The translations under genes and the position numbers were made by a program. From Glandiceps talaboti (lineage: Eukaryota; Hemichordata; Enteropneusta; Spengelidae): a DNA stretch of 64,000 nt. The stretch covers positions 5,084,975-5,148,974 of the forward strand of contig NC_135554.1 of NCBI RefSeq assembly GCF_964340395.1, written 5' to 3'. Each line of letters opens with the position of its first letter. Position 1 is the stretch's first letter. Below the pieces are notes generated by a model that saw only the letters and a program-made list of their open reading frames with translations, did not search any database and was not told the origin of the DNA. This document shows, piece by piece, positions 44,331-55,841 of this stretch.

Positions 44331-44554
44331 CGTCCACCATAGCAGCTAGTCACCTGTAACTACTGACTCATTGTTTATGTTCAACAACTGTAATATACAC
44401 CATTGTAATTATCAACACCTTGGCACTGCATCCAGTGACTCATGTCACCTATTAGTATTCTGCTGCCTGTATTGTTTTTCATCTACATGCATTTGGATCA
44501 TTATCCTCAACGAATATTCTTCAACAGACATGAATTATTACACCTAAACAATTG

Positions 44555-45349
44555 GACCAATTTTTATTCAGCACCCTTGGAGGACACTATTACCCGTCAT
44601 GGTCTTGAATCTATGTTTTATGCTGTTGACTCCCAACTTTACATAACTTGTTAGGGTGACCAGGTCCCCATTACCAAAATTGAGTCATGTATTAACGAAA
44701 TCCGGGTTGGAATACGGGAAAATATGCTTGCTCGCAATGATGGGAAAACAGAAGTGATACACTTTTCCTCGAAGTTTGCGGGTGAAGGCCCCTCCCTGTA
44801 ATGTACAGATTGGCGATGTCTATATACACCCCTCTAATATTGTTCGTAATCTTGGTATCACTATGGATACTGCGTGTTCCAAGTCAGCCCATGTGGTTAA
44901 TTTGTGTAGATGGGCTTCATATGCTCTCTGGAAGATTAGTAAAATCAGGAATTTGCTTGACCAAAATTCCACTGAGAGACTTATTCACGCTTTTGTCACT
45001 TCACATCTCGATTATTGTAATAGTTTACTGTTTTGCCTCCCAGCATGAGATTCGGAAACCTCAAATGATTCAGAATTATGCAGCTAGTTTAGTTATTAGA
45101 GAGAAATGTAACCACATTACCCCTTTTCTCCAAGTGTTGCAATCGCTAGCGCTACCAGTACAACATCGTGCAGAGTCTCTGCCTAACTCAGTTCAAAGTA
45201 CTTCATGATTTTGCACCTGACTATCTTAGTCAGTTACTAACTCATCGTAGGTGCAGCCGTGCTTTACGCAGTAACTCACTGAACGAAATTTACTTACATC
45301 AGCCACTCAGCAATACTGCTTATTATGATGACAGAGCATTCTCACTTTA
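44555..45349 (+). pseudogene. LINE reverse transcriptase fragment (3' half)
   Basis: A series of frames covers the end of the RT palm through the thumb. The sequence YSAPLEDTITRHGLESM leads to a decayed catalytic site (YAVD in place of YADD, about 44,620). It continues, after shifts, with NLGITMDTA, LIHAFVTSHLDYCNSLLF and a C-terminal RALRSNSLNE...DDRAFSL stretch. At least three frameshifts and a stop at 44,652. The element is 5' truncated; the tail and target duplication are not clear. It lies 0.2 kb outside the large inverted-repeat element. Confidence 0.75.
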
Positions 45350-46631
45350 GTGAACTATCCATTTAAATCGCGCATGCTAGGAATCGTCACGTAAATAATG
45401 ATTTTAATAGCATCTCTATGTATTTACGAAAAGTAGCTTTTTTTCTTTCTTTTTTCCAAAATCTCAGGGGGGGGGGGCAGCTGCCCCCCTTGCCGCCCCC
45501 CCCCCGCAGGCTACGGTACTGCTATGCACATGCGAATTGTGAAGTTATTTTTGAACCGAATCCCCCTGCTTCTGCCAGAATTTTTTCAAACCTGTAACCC
45601 ACAATGAAAAATTTCGTCATCAACCGTTTGTATCAATATGCTGGGAAGCACTTTTTCATCATGACTAAATTTGTCCGCCACTAACATATCTTGTCACCTT
45701 TATAAAATCTACAAAAGTTTGGTTATATTCTAATTAAACGTTTCAACTTGTTCAGTCAATTAGAAAGGTATTTGCCTTATTGTCAAGGATGCACTTTCTC
45801 TCAAATTTAATTTTTCGATTTTGTTCTATTTGCACATATAAGCTGAATTAATCTAATTATATAGCTATATGAGCATACCTCTGAAGATTGAAATATCGAA
45901 CACACACATGTACACATTTATAAGCAGTAAAATATTTAATTAATTCTCTAAACTGTCTGATAATGATTTCATGAGAACTTTCTACTGAGTGTGCATGTAT
46001 GGTAGATGCCATATAAAACTTTTGAGTTTACTGAAATGTTAAATGTGTTAATACATATTCATACAATATGCAAATTTAATGATAATAATTCGTTGTCATT
46101 AGCAAGTATTGTAAACCAGGAAATTTTCGCCAAAAAAACTTATTTTCACTTAATAAAAACATAAAAATAAGTATAAAATAAATGTCTTCTTGTACAACAC
46201 AATGTAGTAGTCTGGTAATCAGTAAAAAAACTCGAAGCATATTGCTTCAGGTAGGAGGTGTCGAATTTCAATGACTCAACTCTTGGCGCAGACCGCCGGA
46301 AACGGGCAATCTTGTCAACATTCGAACACGAAACAAACCCGGAAGTGTTTGGAAGTGCAGCGAAGTGTTAGATATGTTTTCGAGCGCTGTACATACTATG
46401 GAGATTTAGGGGTGAACGGATATATTTACTACCATTACTTGTTGCCCTTAAAGAGGAACTGTCCTATAAATTTTAGACTTGATGAAATGTATCATCAACC
46501 ACACTCGTAGCTGCAATAATTGTTTGCTGTGATTTTGTTTTTTTGTCTTTCCGATGTTTAACTTGAAGCAAACGCTACCATTCATGTAATATATATATAT
46601 ATAACACTTAACACTGAGTTTCTATATATAA
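45350..46631. other. Non-coding stretch without recognised features
   Basis: Includes a G-run then C-run (about 45,467-45,505). An 80-codon frame at 46,271-46,510 shows no domain. Confidence 0.4.
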
Positions 46632-47051
<420 letters not shown>

Positions 47052-47053
<2 letters not shown>

Positions 47054-48234
47054 ATGATTCTAATTTTCTCATTATCTTTGATGTCATTTGTTCATTTAAG
47101 TATATGTTGACGAAATGGGTATATCTAATTCTGAATTTGATATTTTAACAATCTTAGTTTTCAAGGGTCTCATGACTGTTACAATGTGTTCTAACACTGA
47201 ATATGACACAGTATTGATTGATTCTTATTTCCATGTTATTTTATAATAACTTGATTGATTTGTTTACTTCTACGTTAATGACAGCTTTTGTCAATTTTAC
47301 TTTCTTCACCTAGAATGCGTTCAACTTATATATTATCGTTATCATATTAAGTGTTTGAATATTTCAATGTTGTCTGACTGTGGGTCAGACTTTTGGAGGA
47401 GGAGGTGATAGTGTCACAGATGACATTCACAATTTTAGTAAATTCAATATTTGATTACATTATGATCTACTTTAAAGGTCAGTAGACTTTCTCAAGGACA
47501 TGGAATTGAGACCACAAGTAAAGCATACTTACCTCTGTAAGACAATAGTCTACATTTCACACATAACTAGAATGCATATTGATAATTTGTCAATGTCACG
47601 GGAATACTCATTAGGGCATATCAACTCCTCCTCAACTCTTAATATGGGTTGCATTAATTATTTAGCCATACACATGCATTATGTAAAATTAAGAATCAAT
47701 GAAAATAAAAGAGAGTTACACTGAGAACACAAACAAGGAGAGAAGTCAAGGAGGCACTCCAAGGAGTCTATAAACCAGAGGAGGCTACGTGCCTTGTGAT
47801 ATTTCTAGTGTATACTCGGACTTAAACACAAAACTCTGTGATGTCTGTTAGCTATATCCCGGATCCCGGTACAAGTTCAGATATGAGAGTAATTCTAGTG
47901 TACTAGTTACATGACCTTCCAGCTATGTGCGAAGATCAGACATGTATTCAGTCCCAATGGAACCCCCGGCCATTATACATCCTTTTATCAGTATAGTAAC
48001 ATCCTGCCAGTGTAAAATTAATGAATATATAGTTTGTTTTTCAGTTATATATTCAACCAAAAATAAATTATTTTTCATCTGTCAGGCCAACTATAGGAGT
48101 ACTATAGTATTAGTCATTAGTGACACTGGGTGTTTGTAATATCGTAAACCTACAGTTCAATTTACAACAAATTATACTAGTCTTATAAAACATACCTACC
48201 ATGTAGGCTACATTGTCTCCCCGTGAATGAAATA
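47052..48234. other. Non-coding stretch without recognised features
   Basis: AT-rich sequence with only short frames. Nothing recognised. Confidence 0.4.
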
Positions 48235-48440
48235 ATCTAATCTAATCTAATTTTCTTATATAACGCATTCCACATAACTATCACAATGCGCTTTACAAAG
48301 CACAGAAAAACGAGTACAAAACCAGACTCAAGCAAAAGTCTTATTGAAGAAATAGGTCTTAAGACCTGATTTAAATGCCTGGAATGTAGTGACACTCTGC
48401 AGATACGATGGCAGAGCATGTCACAAGTGTGGGGCGCAAA
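48235..48440 (-). mobile_element. 3' end of an L2/CR1-type LINE, minus strand
   Basis: On the minus strand a frame reads QAFKSGLKTYFFNKTFA and stops. It is followed by TTTGTAAAGCGCATTGTGA and a GCGTTATATAAGAAAATTAG stretch with a short (TTAGA)n tail. These are the usual features of the L2/CR1-type LINE terminus (AAAGCGC, then a TATATAA box-like element and short tandem tail). Confidence 0.6.
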
Positions 48441-50714
48441 TTGACTGTACACTGCTGACTCCTGGCTATTCCTATATCGCTTTTGTACCCTATTATATCG
48501 CCATTGTACCTTGAATAAAAATATGTCTAGTTAAAAATTGTAACTTTTTGCAGCAAATTATAAATTCTTTGTGTGGGAAAGTACAAAAGAAGTGCGCACA
48601 TGCACTGTGCATTTCCGCGAGTAACAGTAGTCTTGAAAGTCTCCTTCATTTGAAGATAGCAAGTCGCAATTATAATGTCAGCAAGTGAAACTCAAAAAAA
48701 AAGACGGAAAAAGTCATTCAACGTGAGGTCGCCTGCTATGCTGCATGCAGTGACTCCGAAGACTCGATGCGCTCGATCTCATTTACGTCTTATGATGCTA
48801 TGTGGTTTACCATATTAAACTAAAATATACAGTGCATATATATTTTAGTATATATATAGGGAAGAAATGTATTAATCGCCATCTTAGTTTCCGTATGGCG
48901 ACAATCCCAAGTACCCGAAAGAGAGTCATTCTCAGCCAACAGGGTTCGACACTGGAGTAAAAAAGTCACTATCCCACAGGACTAGTAAAATTGATAACGT
49001 AGTAGTCCTGCAAAAAAATGGTGGTCCTATCTTTAAGTGCTTTCGCTTGTTCACTTAGGCTCTTCATCTCTCTTAGTTTTTGCTCTACTTCTAATTCACT
49101 TTTCCAAACCCCATATTTATTTCAAACCCTGTGTTGTAATTGAACTGTCTATTTCTTTGTAGTTGTTTGTGCATCATCAACTCCTTACTGTAATTTTATT
49201 CTCTTTTTTATGTTTTGGAGGTTCTTCTCTTTTTTGTTGCTTTCTGTGAGTAGTTTGTCTTAATTGGGGGGGGGGAGTAATAAGATGTTATGTGGTCTTA
49301 TTTCTAGCTTAAGGATACTACATAACATTTCTGGTACACATTGATCTAACTATTGCATTTTTAAAAGACAAAAAATTACCTTCCCATAGAGCAAGTCTTT
49401 ATAGTGTTGTCCTTAGTGCATATTAGAATGTATTTACAACATAAAAATAAATAAATTTGAAGGCTACCAGCAGTTACAGCAAAATGTTGTTACTAATTAC
49501 ATGTACAAGTCACTTCGTCTATTTTCGTGTCTATGTACTTCCGGGTTGACATAAACGTTAAACATGATACAGTCGGCCCAATAATTACTAAGAAATGACA
49601 AAACCGTTCGCAAAATAAAGTTCAGGATTTTAATTTTTCAAACTGAATATCAATATCCACTACACATTCAATAACTGGTTTCGTGTATTTAGGAATGTGC
49701 CCTAAAACATGAACAGGGAACACGGAATCGTGTCAGTGTTACTAACTAAGTTAGCAGTTTCATTGTCGGCTGTAAGTAGTACTGGTAAAAAAAACGATCA
49801 TCACATCATGTAGGAAGTACAAAAACATAGAACACGTTTTCTTGCTGAATAAACTCACTGAAAGAACAACATGGTCAAATTGCGTCTTCGATTTTGACAG
49901 CCACTATTGTTATGATTGAGCTCCACTTAGTTCCGTTGAACGTGGCCGGGCCCGGGCGAACGCAGTGACATCCAATTTGTACAGCGTTTTTACAAAGGGA
50001 GCTCGTCAATAACCTACCGAATAATTAACTCAGAAACGTAGTTTAAATACTAACTGTTTAGGAAGACTACGCATCCGTACATAAATACGAAATCACGCGA
50101 CAAAGATTTCAACTTTACTAATTTACTTGTTACAGTGTAGAGGCCTGCGATTGCTCGGACGATGTTACCACTGCACTGTAACGTATGGCTGACAATGACT
50201 TGCTTCTGGGTTAGTCCCTCGTGCATCCGGGCACTTGGGAATGTCCTGCATTACCACATCGGCAATTTTGACGCTGTAATTTTGCCACCAATATTGATCG
50301 TACAAAACAAATCTCCATAAATGAACCACAAAGTACTTTCCCTTTCACAATGTGGTAATTTTAGAAAGAGTATTATCGTTTTTATTGACGACTGACTGTC
50401 AAACATCGTTCCATACACTTCAGTTCAAGCATGAACGACTCGACTTCCGGCCACTTGATCATGAGGTGCATATACTGGAATGAACCATTCTGTAGGAGGG
50501 GTGGAGAATTGGATTTGAAGTTTACAACCCTTTTTCGAACAAATATTTGTCATTTGGGCGCACAATGCGTAGAATTAAGACTATAGCACATATTACATTG
50601 CTTGTTTGACGTCAATAGTGTCTTTTGAAAAGTTGCACTTTACCTAAAGTCTCGCGGACTGATTTCCAATATGGTGTCGGTCATAATGCTCATTAACATA
50701 TTCATTTTTTTCCA
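48441..50714. other. Non-coding stretch without recognised features
   Basis: No domain-bearing frame is visible. NACHT-type exons, expected upstream of the NLR-like region at 53 kb, were looked for and not seen. Confidence 0.35.
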
Positions 50715-51010
50715 AATTACAAAAAAAAAATCATAAAAAATAGAAGAGAAGACATGCTGACTTGAAATTAACAAATCTAAGTAAGCTATCCTCTGTGCAT
50801 CAACACACCAGATATCAAAGCAATCTGACTTGAAGTATATGAGGAGTTGATGAAAATGTCATTTTCGGAAAAAAAATTATAAAAAATTGAAAATGGCACA
50901 GATCAACTTGGCATGAACAAATCTGAATAGCCTCCCCCCAAGGAACATGCACACCAAATATCGAAGTATTCTGGCTGTTACTTTCAGAGAAGATAGTGAA
51001 AATATAAAAG
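50715..51010. repeat. Two diverged direct repeats of about 150 bp
   Basis: Two consecutive blocks each contain an AAAAATTATAAAAAAT-type tract, a GACTTGAAATTAAC or CAACTTGGCATGAAC segment, AAATCTAAGTAAG or AAATCTGAATAGC, and CACACCAGATATC or CACACCAAATATC. Non-coding. Confidence 0.5.
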
Positions 51011-52181
51011 TTTGATGAACACATATGATTCACTCTACTCTCTATACTCTATACAACCTATACCTAAAGCTACGCTTTCAGCTTTCGCTGACAGCGGAGC
51101 TAAAAAAGCTGTTCAACTTACCCATATATTTTTTGATGATGGGCAATATATCCTCATGCGGGCTTCGCATTTTTTTTTTCAAAATTAAGGATATTTCTTT
51201 ACATTTTCTGAATAGTACATGTAAGTAACAATATACATTTGAGTCTATTCCAAATAATATAATATCTTATACAGTGGTTTACTTGGCTCTGATGATGCTT
51301 ACAAGCATGAATTGGGATTAAATATCCAATGTGCATTAAAAAGAATTGAACAAGAAAGTTTACGACCATTGGGCCATCAAAAGTCTTAAAGTCTTGAAAT
51401 ATTTTGCTCTTTATTCGGGATTTTTTTGAAACAAATTAAACTTCAGGAGAAGTCATTTACCATGTGAACATCCGCATATCTTTCAGCTTTGCCACAACAA
51501 AATACACTTCCAAATAATATGTAATGCATAGCATAATTGTTTCAATTCTGGTATTTTATTATGTCTATGGTTTGATATTTTATGCTTGTAAATGGCCTCC
51601 TACACTCTTTGGAGTTGTCTCCTTCCAATGCATCATTGTACCATATGATTTTATATCTCCACTTTAGTGTAGGTGACAGAAGGGGTGGCTAAAATAATGC
51701 TTGAGTTTCAATTGGAGGGGCTTAACATTTTTTGAGAAGAGAGGGTGAGAGGAACTACACCATTTGTTTAACCACACTAGATTGTGTACATTTCCTAACT
51801 ATAGCTATGCAGACAAATTGCATGAGATAGTATCAAGATGACTGAATAAGTTCTATCTAAACTCGACCTGAAATATTTTGCTATCATTATATATGGTTTG
51901 TTTTATCCTTGTCAAGCATTGTGAAAAAATGAAATCGACCTACTTACCCAATGTTAGGGTTAGGTTACCCGTTGACCAGCATTTTTTTCTGACCTTACAT
52001 ATGATATTTAATTGTGTGTGCTAAAATGTATATTATGTAAATTGCATGCATATTTATGTAAATTAGCACTTTTCTAAATTTTAAATGCAAGATTGCACCA
52101 CGACAAAGTTCTGCCCCCCCTTGGCAATTCGGTCAGGCTACGGCCCTGCATAGCCAGTCTAAGTATGTATATAATAGATAA
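51011..52181. other. Non-coding stretch without recognised features
   Basis: Only short frames; a C-run at about 52,115. Nothing recognised. Confidence 0.4.
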
Positions 52182-52344
52182 ATATTCTCCCAGTATTTCT
52201 CATTTCCTGCTACATTATCTCGGACTCATGATTCCCCTAAGTCTGTAACCCTCCAAGCCGATAGGCTCGGAGGGATACGGCCGACATATGAGGGGAATCA
52301 TTCGTCATCGATGAGGTAGCACATTCGGAATACTAGGAGAATAT
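52182..52344. repeat. 163-bp imperfect palindrome (hairpin element)
   Basis: The left half (52,182 to about 52,256) and right half (about 52,270-52,344) are imperfect reverse complements along their whole length. The best-paired parts are ATATTCTCC/GGAGAATAT at the ends, ATGATTCCCCT/AGGGGAATCAT, and CCCTCC/GGAGGG around the centre. Probably a small foldback or MITE remnant; RNA from it would form a long hairpin. Confidence 0.65.
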
Positions 52345-53058
52345 ATATAAATATAAAATTTGAGCTTATAAGTGTGTTATAGACCTCACTAAGATCTTTC
52401 CAACAATATAAAACACATGCCAGAGCCAGAGAAAAAACAGGGGAGGTTATAACTGACAACTTCTATCCAAACAGTGTTCACTCACAATTGCCTTGTTTCG
52501 TTTCGTTTCATTTCGTTTTGCCTAGATTCCTTTTGTTTCATTTCGCCAAATACCATAATCATCAACAAACATCAACATATTTTATGAAAAATTCGGAAAC
52601 TGAAGTGACACGTTTCAAGAATCGCTTTCTCATGGGGTACACAAGTGAATGTAAACTGTCATTTTCCGATTTCATATGCCGACATGGGTGACACGTCAGG
52701 TAATCAAAGACAGTAACTCACTAATTGACAGAAACAAGCTGTCGAAGGAAAATTGTGATATGATCGACGAATGTAGCGATCTGTACACATATCGATTACA
52801 CTGAGGAACATTGGAATATTTAGTTTTTACTTTAACGGACGATTAGCTACGCATCATCGATCTAGCTACACAATTCTTTGTTATATATCCTGCATCTTAG
52901 ACAAACTTAATGTTTGTCATGACTACATGAAGTGTTAGATAACTATTCATATATGTAAAGTATTACACTGAACTTATAACATTTGAATTCCCCTTCATCA
53001 ACATTCAAGTTGTAAATAATACAACTTCGACGTTTTCTCTTTTGTGTTTTAACGTAAG
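52345..53058. other. Non-coding stretch upstream of the NLR-like exons
   Basis: No further exon could be supported. A pyrimidine-rich stretch (GTTTTCTCTTTTGTGTTTT, about 53,032-53,050) is the likely acceptor tract of the next exon. Confidence 0.4.
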
Positions 53059-53351
53059 TATATCCACTGAACAACTCTATAATTTAACACAGGAGTACCC
53101 CCGCCTACGTAACAACTGCCTTTTCTTCGAATTCCTCTCTCAGGCAAACATGTTTACAAATGATAGTGATGGAAACTTTCGAATAACTACAGAACAAGAG
53201 ACAACAATAGTAAAAGGAAAAAGAAGAAAGGTTTCACCAACAACAACATTAGAGCCTGCCAAAGAGTATGTGCCAGACTCCGTTCAATATCCCACAACCC
53301 AAGAACAAGGGACAACGAGAGCAAACGACATCAAAGCAAAAAGAGCAAAAC
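53059..53351 (+). CDS. NLR-like gene, upstream exon (end of NACHT-region homology)
   Basis: The exon probably starts after AG at 53,057-53,058 (an alternative acceptor is CACAG before 53,091) and ends at 53,351 before the donor GTAAGG. It leaves one base of a split codon that joins in frame with the exon at 53,787. The product has EYPRLRNNCLFFEFLSQANM followed by a short Asp/Gly turn and TTEQE. This matches the layout of the C-terminal helical part of NACHT domains (leucine-rich helix, acidic turn, Thr/Leu segment). A Lys/Arg/Thr/Pro-rich linker follows. The assignment is by pattern and context. No P-loop exon was found upstream in the window. Confidence 0.45.
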
Positions 53352-53786
53352 GTAAGGGATACATAGTTGATACCGGTGAAGTTATATTTTTTAAATAACT
53401 TGCTCTCTGGCAAAATCTCATCTATGATTTCAATGATCGTATGTCTACGGGTGGGGTTGGTGTGCTTGTATGTATGTATGTATGTATGTATGTATGTATG
53501 TGTGTGACCTGTACTATGTGATGTGTTGGATTCCATGAGACAAATCGAAAATTCCCATGCTATGTATTTCAACAAATTTATGTTGTATCGTATTTGTATT
53601 CATAATTGTGTTTTGTTTTGAATAAGTGTATTGTATTGTATTGTGTATTGTATTGTATTGTATTGTATTGTATTGTATTGTATTGTATTGTATTGTATTG
53701 TATTGTATTGTATTGTTGTTTCATATTGTATCGTATCATGTTGTTTTCTATTCCATTCAATCTTCTGTTATGTCTTCAATTTTCAG
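53352..53786 (+). other. Intron of the NLR-like gene with two microsatellites
   Basis: The intron starts GTAAGG and ends TTCAATTTTCAG. It contains a (GTAT)n tract at about 53,468-53,505 and a (TGTAT)n pentanucleotide tract at about 53,626-53,716. The pentanucleotide keeps a frame open into the next exon, so a long apparent ORF starting at 53,606 overstates the coding start. Confidence 0.7.
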
Positions 53787-55801
53787 AACACTACCTTCCA
53801 TATGAAAAAAAAGAAGATCTCCGCAGAGATTTCGAAGACTTAAGATCGATTCTCTTCAGCAAGACTACCTTAACGTTTAATGAAATTTACGATGATATCA
53901 GAGCTTACAAAGAGGCAAATGGGCAAAGTGCTCGGGTAACATCGACAGATATTTTTGAAGCTTCTACGAGGGCTTTCATTGAGGGGTTAATAACGAGATC
54001 AGATAAATGTCATGCACACAATGAGAATGAATTCCAAAAACTCATTTGCGATATTGGCAAACATCTTTTAAAGCTGCAGCTTAAGGGTGAAAACGTCACT
54101 GCATGTAAAATCCCACACTCGGATATCTTTCCGGTGAAATTCATGGCTTTTATTAATGATGAAAAAACATACCAAAGTTATGTCATAGCCAAATACGTCG
54201 TGAGTGTGTATGAAGCAGATAAGATTGAGTTTGAAAGTGTGATAAGTACAATGTGCAAATATTCATTGTCCCGTTCATTTAAGTTCATTTTAGGGCTCTT
54301 TCGAGGTGATGCTACACATGTTATTACCACACTGAAAAAATCGAAGTATACATTTCCGGAAGTGCATGACGTGGTTGAGTGTCTACATGAAACTACGTGT
54401 TCAGACGATATCATTAGCAACGCTGTTGAGCTCCTTCCCAAGAAGTTAGTATTCAAAACGCCATCGTTCACTGATATCAAACTATTGCAATGTATTTTGG
54501 AATCTCGGAATTGCAGAATAGACGAGGTAATTTTAGAAATCATTGACGCTGGTGCATATATTTTACAACAAATATCACCACTTCTTAAGGTTTTAACATC
54601 GCGACACAGTAGCGCGGACTTCCTATTGAAGTTCATGCCTTTCTTTTTCGCCAACACACCAGCCAATAAAATGCACGCTTGTGTGGAGCCTCTATTTGCA
54701 CGTATAAAATCATTTAAGGATACACACGTTCGATTATACCCACATGAAACATGTCACAATAGCATGACAACTACGTGCTCTGACAGGAACGGCCGATCGT
54801 CCAATCCTATACCAAGTGCTCAACTAAGCCATAAACTAACGGCCATTCTTGACGTCCTATCGCCTATAAGGACTGTCAAATCTGTTGATATTGAATACAC
54901 TGATCCATATTTCAAAGTTGTGAAAGACATCATTGAAATTTTATCCCCCAGTAAATCAATCGAAAAGTTCATGCTTTGTACTGTGTGGCCAGAGACGGGA
55001 ACTATGTCAAATTTACAGAATAACAAGACAGTGCTTGAAACGATACCGGACATCCAACAAAAGTTGGGAAAATCACCTTGGGCACTTGATAGCTTGGAAT
55101 TTGATAATAAAGCCCTTGCTACGACATTTTGGCTAATAAGGCGGGAGACTAGACAACGTCGCGTATCTGCATCACTGTGTTTTAGAGGAATCGAAACACT
55201 AAAAGTATCGGATATTGTAAGGTGTATGCATAATCTCACCAGTGTTAAAGAGCTATCGCTTGACAGATGTCTACAAAATTATGATCAGTATATTGAAATC
55301 TGTAGAGAATTAGTAAAACTTGATTGTGGTAAGATCGACTTTGCAAATAGTTCAGACACAGAACACATGGCGATTGACCAATTCAGAGAAATTGGTTCAT
55401 GCATGATGAATATGAAGTCTCTTTCATATCTGCGGTTAAAAAATTGGAGATTTCTCGATACAACTGTGTTGACTGACACCTGGTGTAAGCTTTTTGAAAA
55501 GCAGACATTACAAACGGTCCACCTTGATTCGTGTTTTGCCGCTGACCGAAGCACCACGAGTAAACAGCCGCATGTTATGTTAGTGGGTTTATCGAAAGCT
55601 TGGACACAGAGGAACACACCTCTTGAAATCAATCTTTGGAATTGTACGCTTAGTGTCGGGGACATTTCAATCTTGCAACGCCTGGGTCTCACAAGTAAGC
55701 AAGGAAGTGATGTCTTCGGGCCGCTTTATGGTTGCGCTGTTAGTAAGGACAGCTATAAACAGTTAACAGCCTCTACCTACTTGACATGTGTTGATAAATA
55801 A
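53787..55801 (+). CDS. NLR-like gene, large C-terminal exon (helical region plus leucine-rich repeats)
   Basis: The acceptor TTTTCAG precedes 53,787. The frame is then unbroken for 671 codons to TAA 55,799-55,801. The first about 180 residues are helical and resemble the winged-helix/superhelical parts that follow NACHT domains (for example ICDIGKHLLKLQLKGEN and a Tyr-x-Ser-Tyr-Val-Ile-Ala block). The last about 230 residues contain irregular leucine-rich-repeat-like segments (IETLKVSDIVRCM, VKELSLDRC, LSYLRLKNW, LQTVHLDSC). NLRs are cytosolic immune sensors that oligomerise through NACHT and sense ligands with the repeats. The intact frame over 2 kb, unlike the LINEs and viral genes nearby, argues for a maintained host gene. 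Family membership is inferred, and the N-terminal domain is not in view. Confidence 0.55.
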
Positions 55802-55834
55802 TAGTTCTTTATAGACTATAAAGGAAAATGACGC

Positions 55835-55840
55835 AATAAA
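55835..55840 (+). promoter_or_regulatory. Polyadenylation signal AATAAA after the NLR-like gene
   Basis: AATAAA lies 34 bases after the stop codon in AT-rich sequence. Position fits the 3' end of the NLR-like transcript with a very short 3' UTR. Confidence 0.45.
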
Positions 55841-55841
55841 T

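Larger units (their letters stand above)
39082..44341. mobile_element. Large non-autonomous inverted-repeat (foldback-like) element, 5.26 kb, with 6-bp target duplication
   Basis: Left arm 39,082 to about 39,626 and right arm about 43,835 to 44,341 are reverse complements with high identity, including the unique inner part (ATCGCGGAAATT... on the right matches AATTTCCGCGAT on the left, then the CACGTG-rich segment). The termini read TACGGTGGACGAGGGGGACA at left and the complement of TATGGTGGACGAGGGGGACA at right. GCAGCT occurs on both outer sides (39,076-39,081 and 44,342-44,347). Each arm is largely a 35-bp minisatellite. No transposase frame is present. The interior holds a second nested inverted-repeat element, a dinucleotide tract and minisatellites. 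Confidence 0.8.

Noticed and set aside
53606-53786. Long N-terminal extension of the NLR-like frame (Cys/Ile/Val/Leu/Tyr repeats)
   Set aside because: It translates a (TGTAT)n intronic microsatellite; the splice acceptor before 53,787 and the in-phase donor at 53,352 give a better model.
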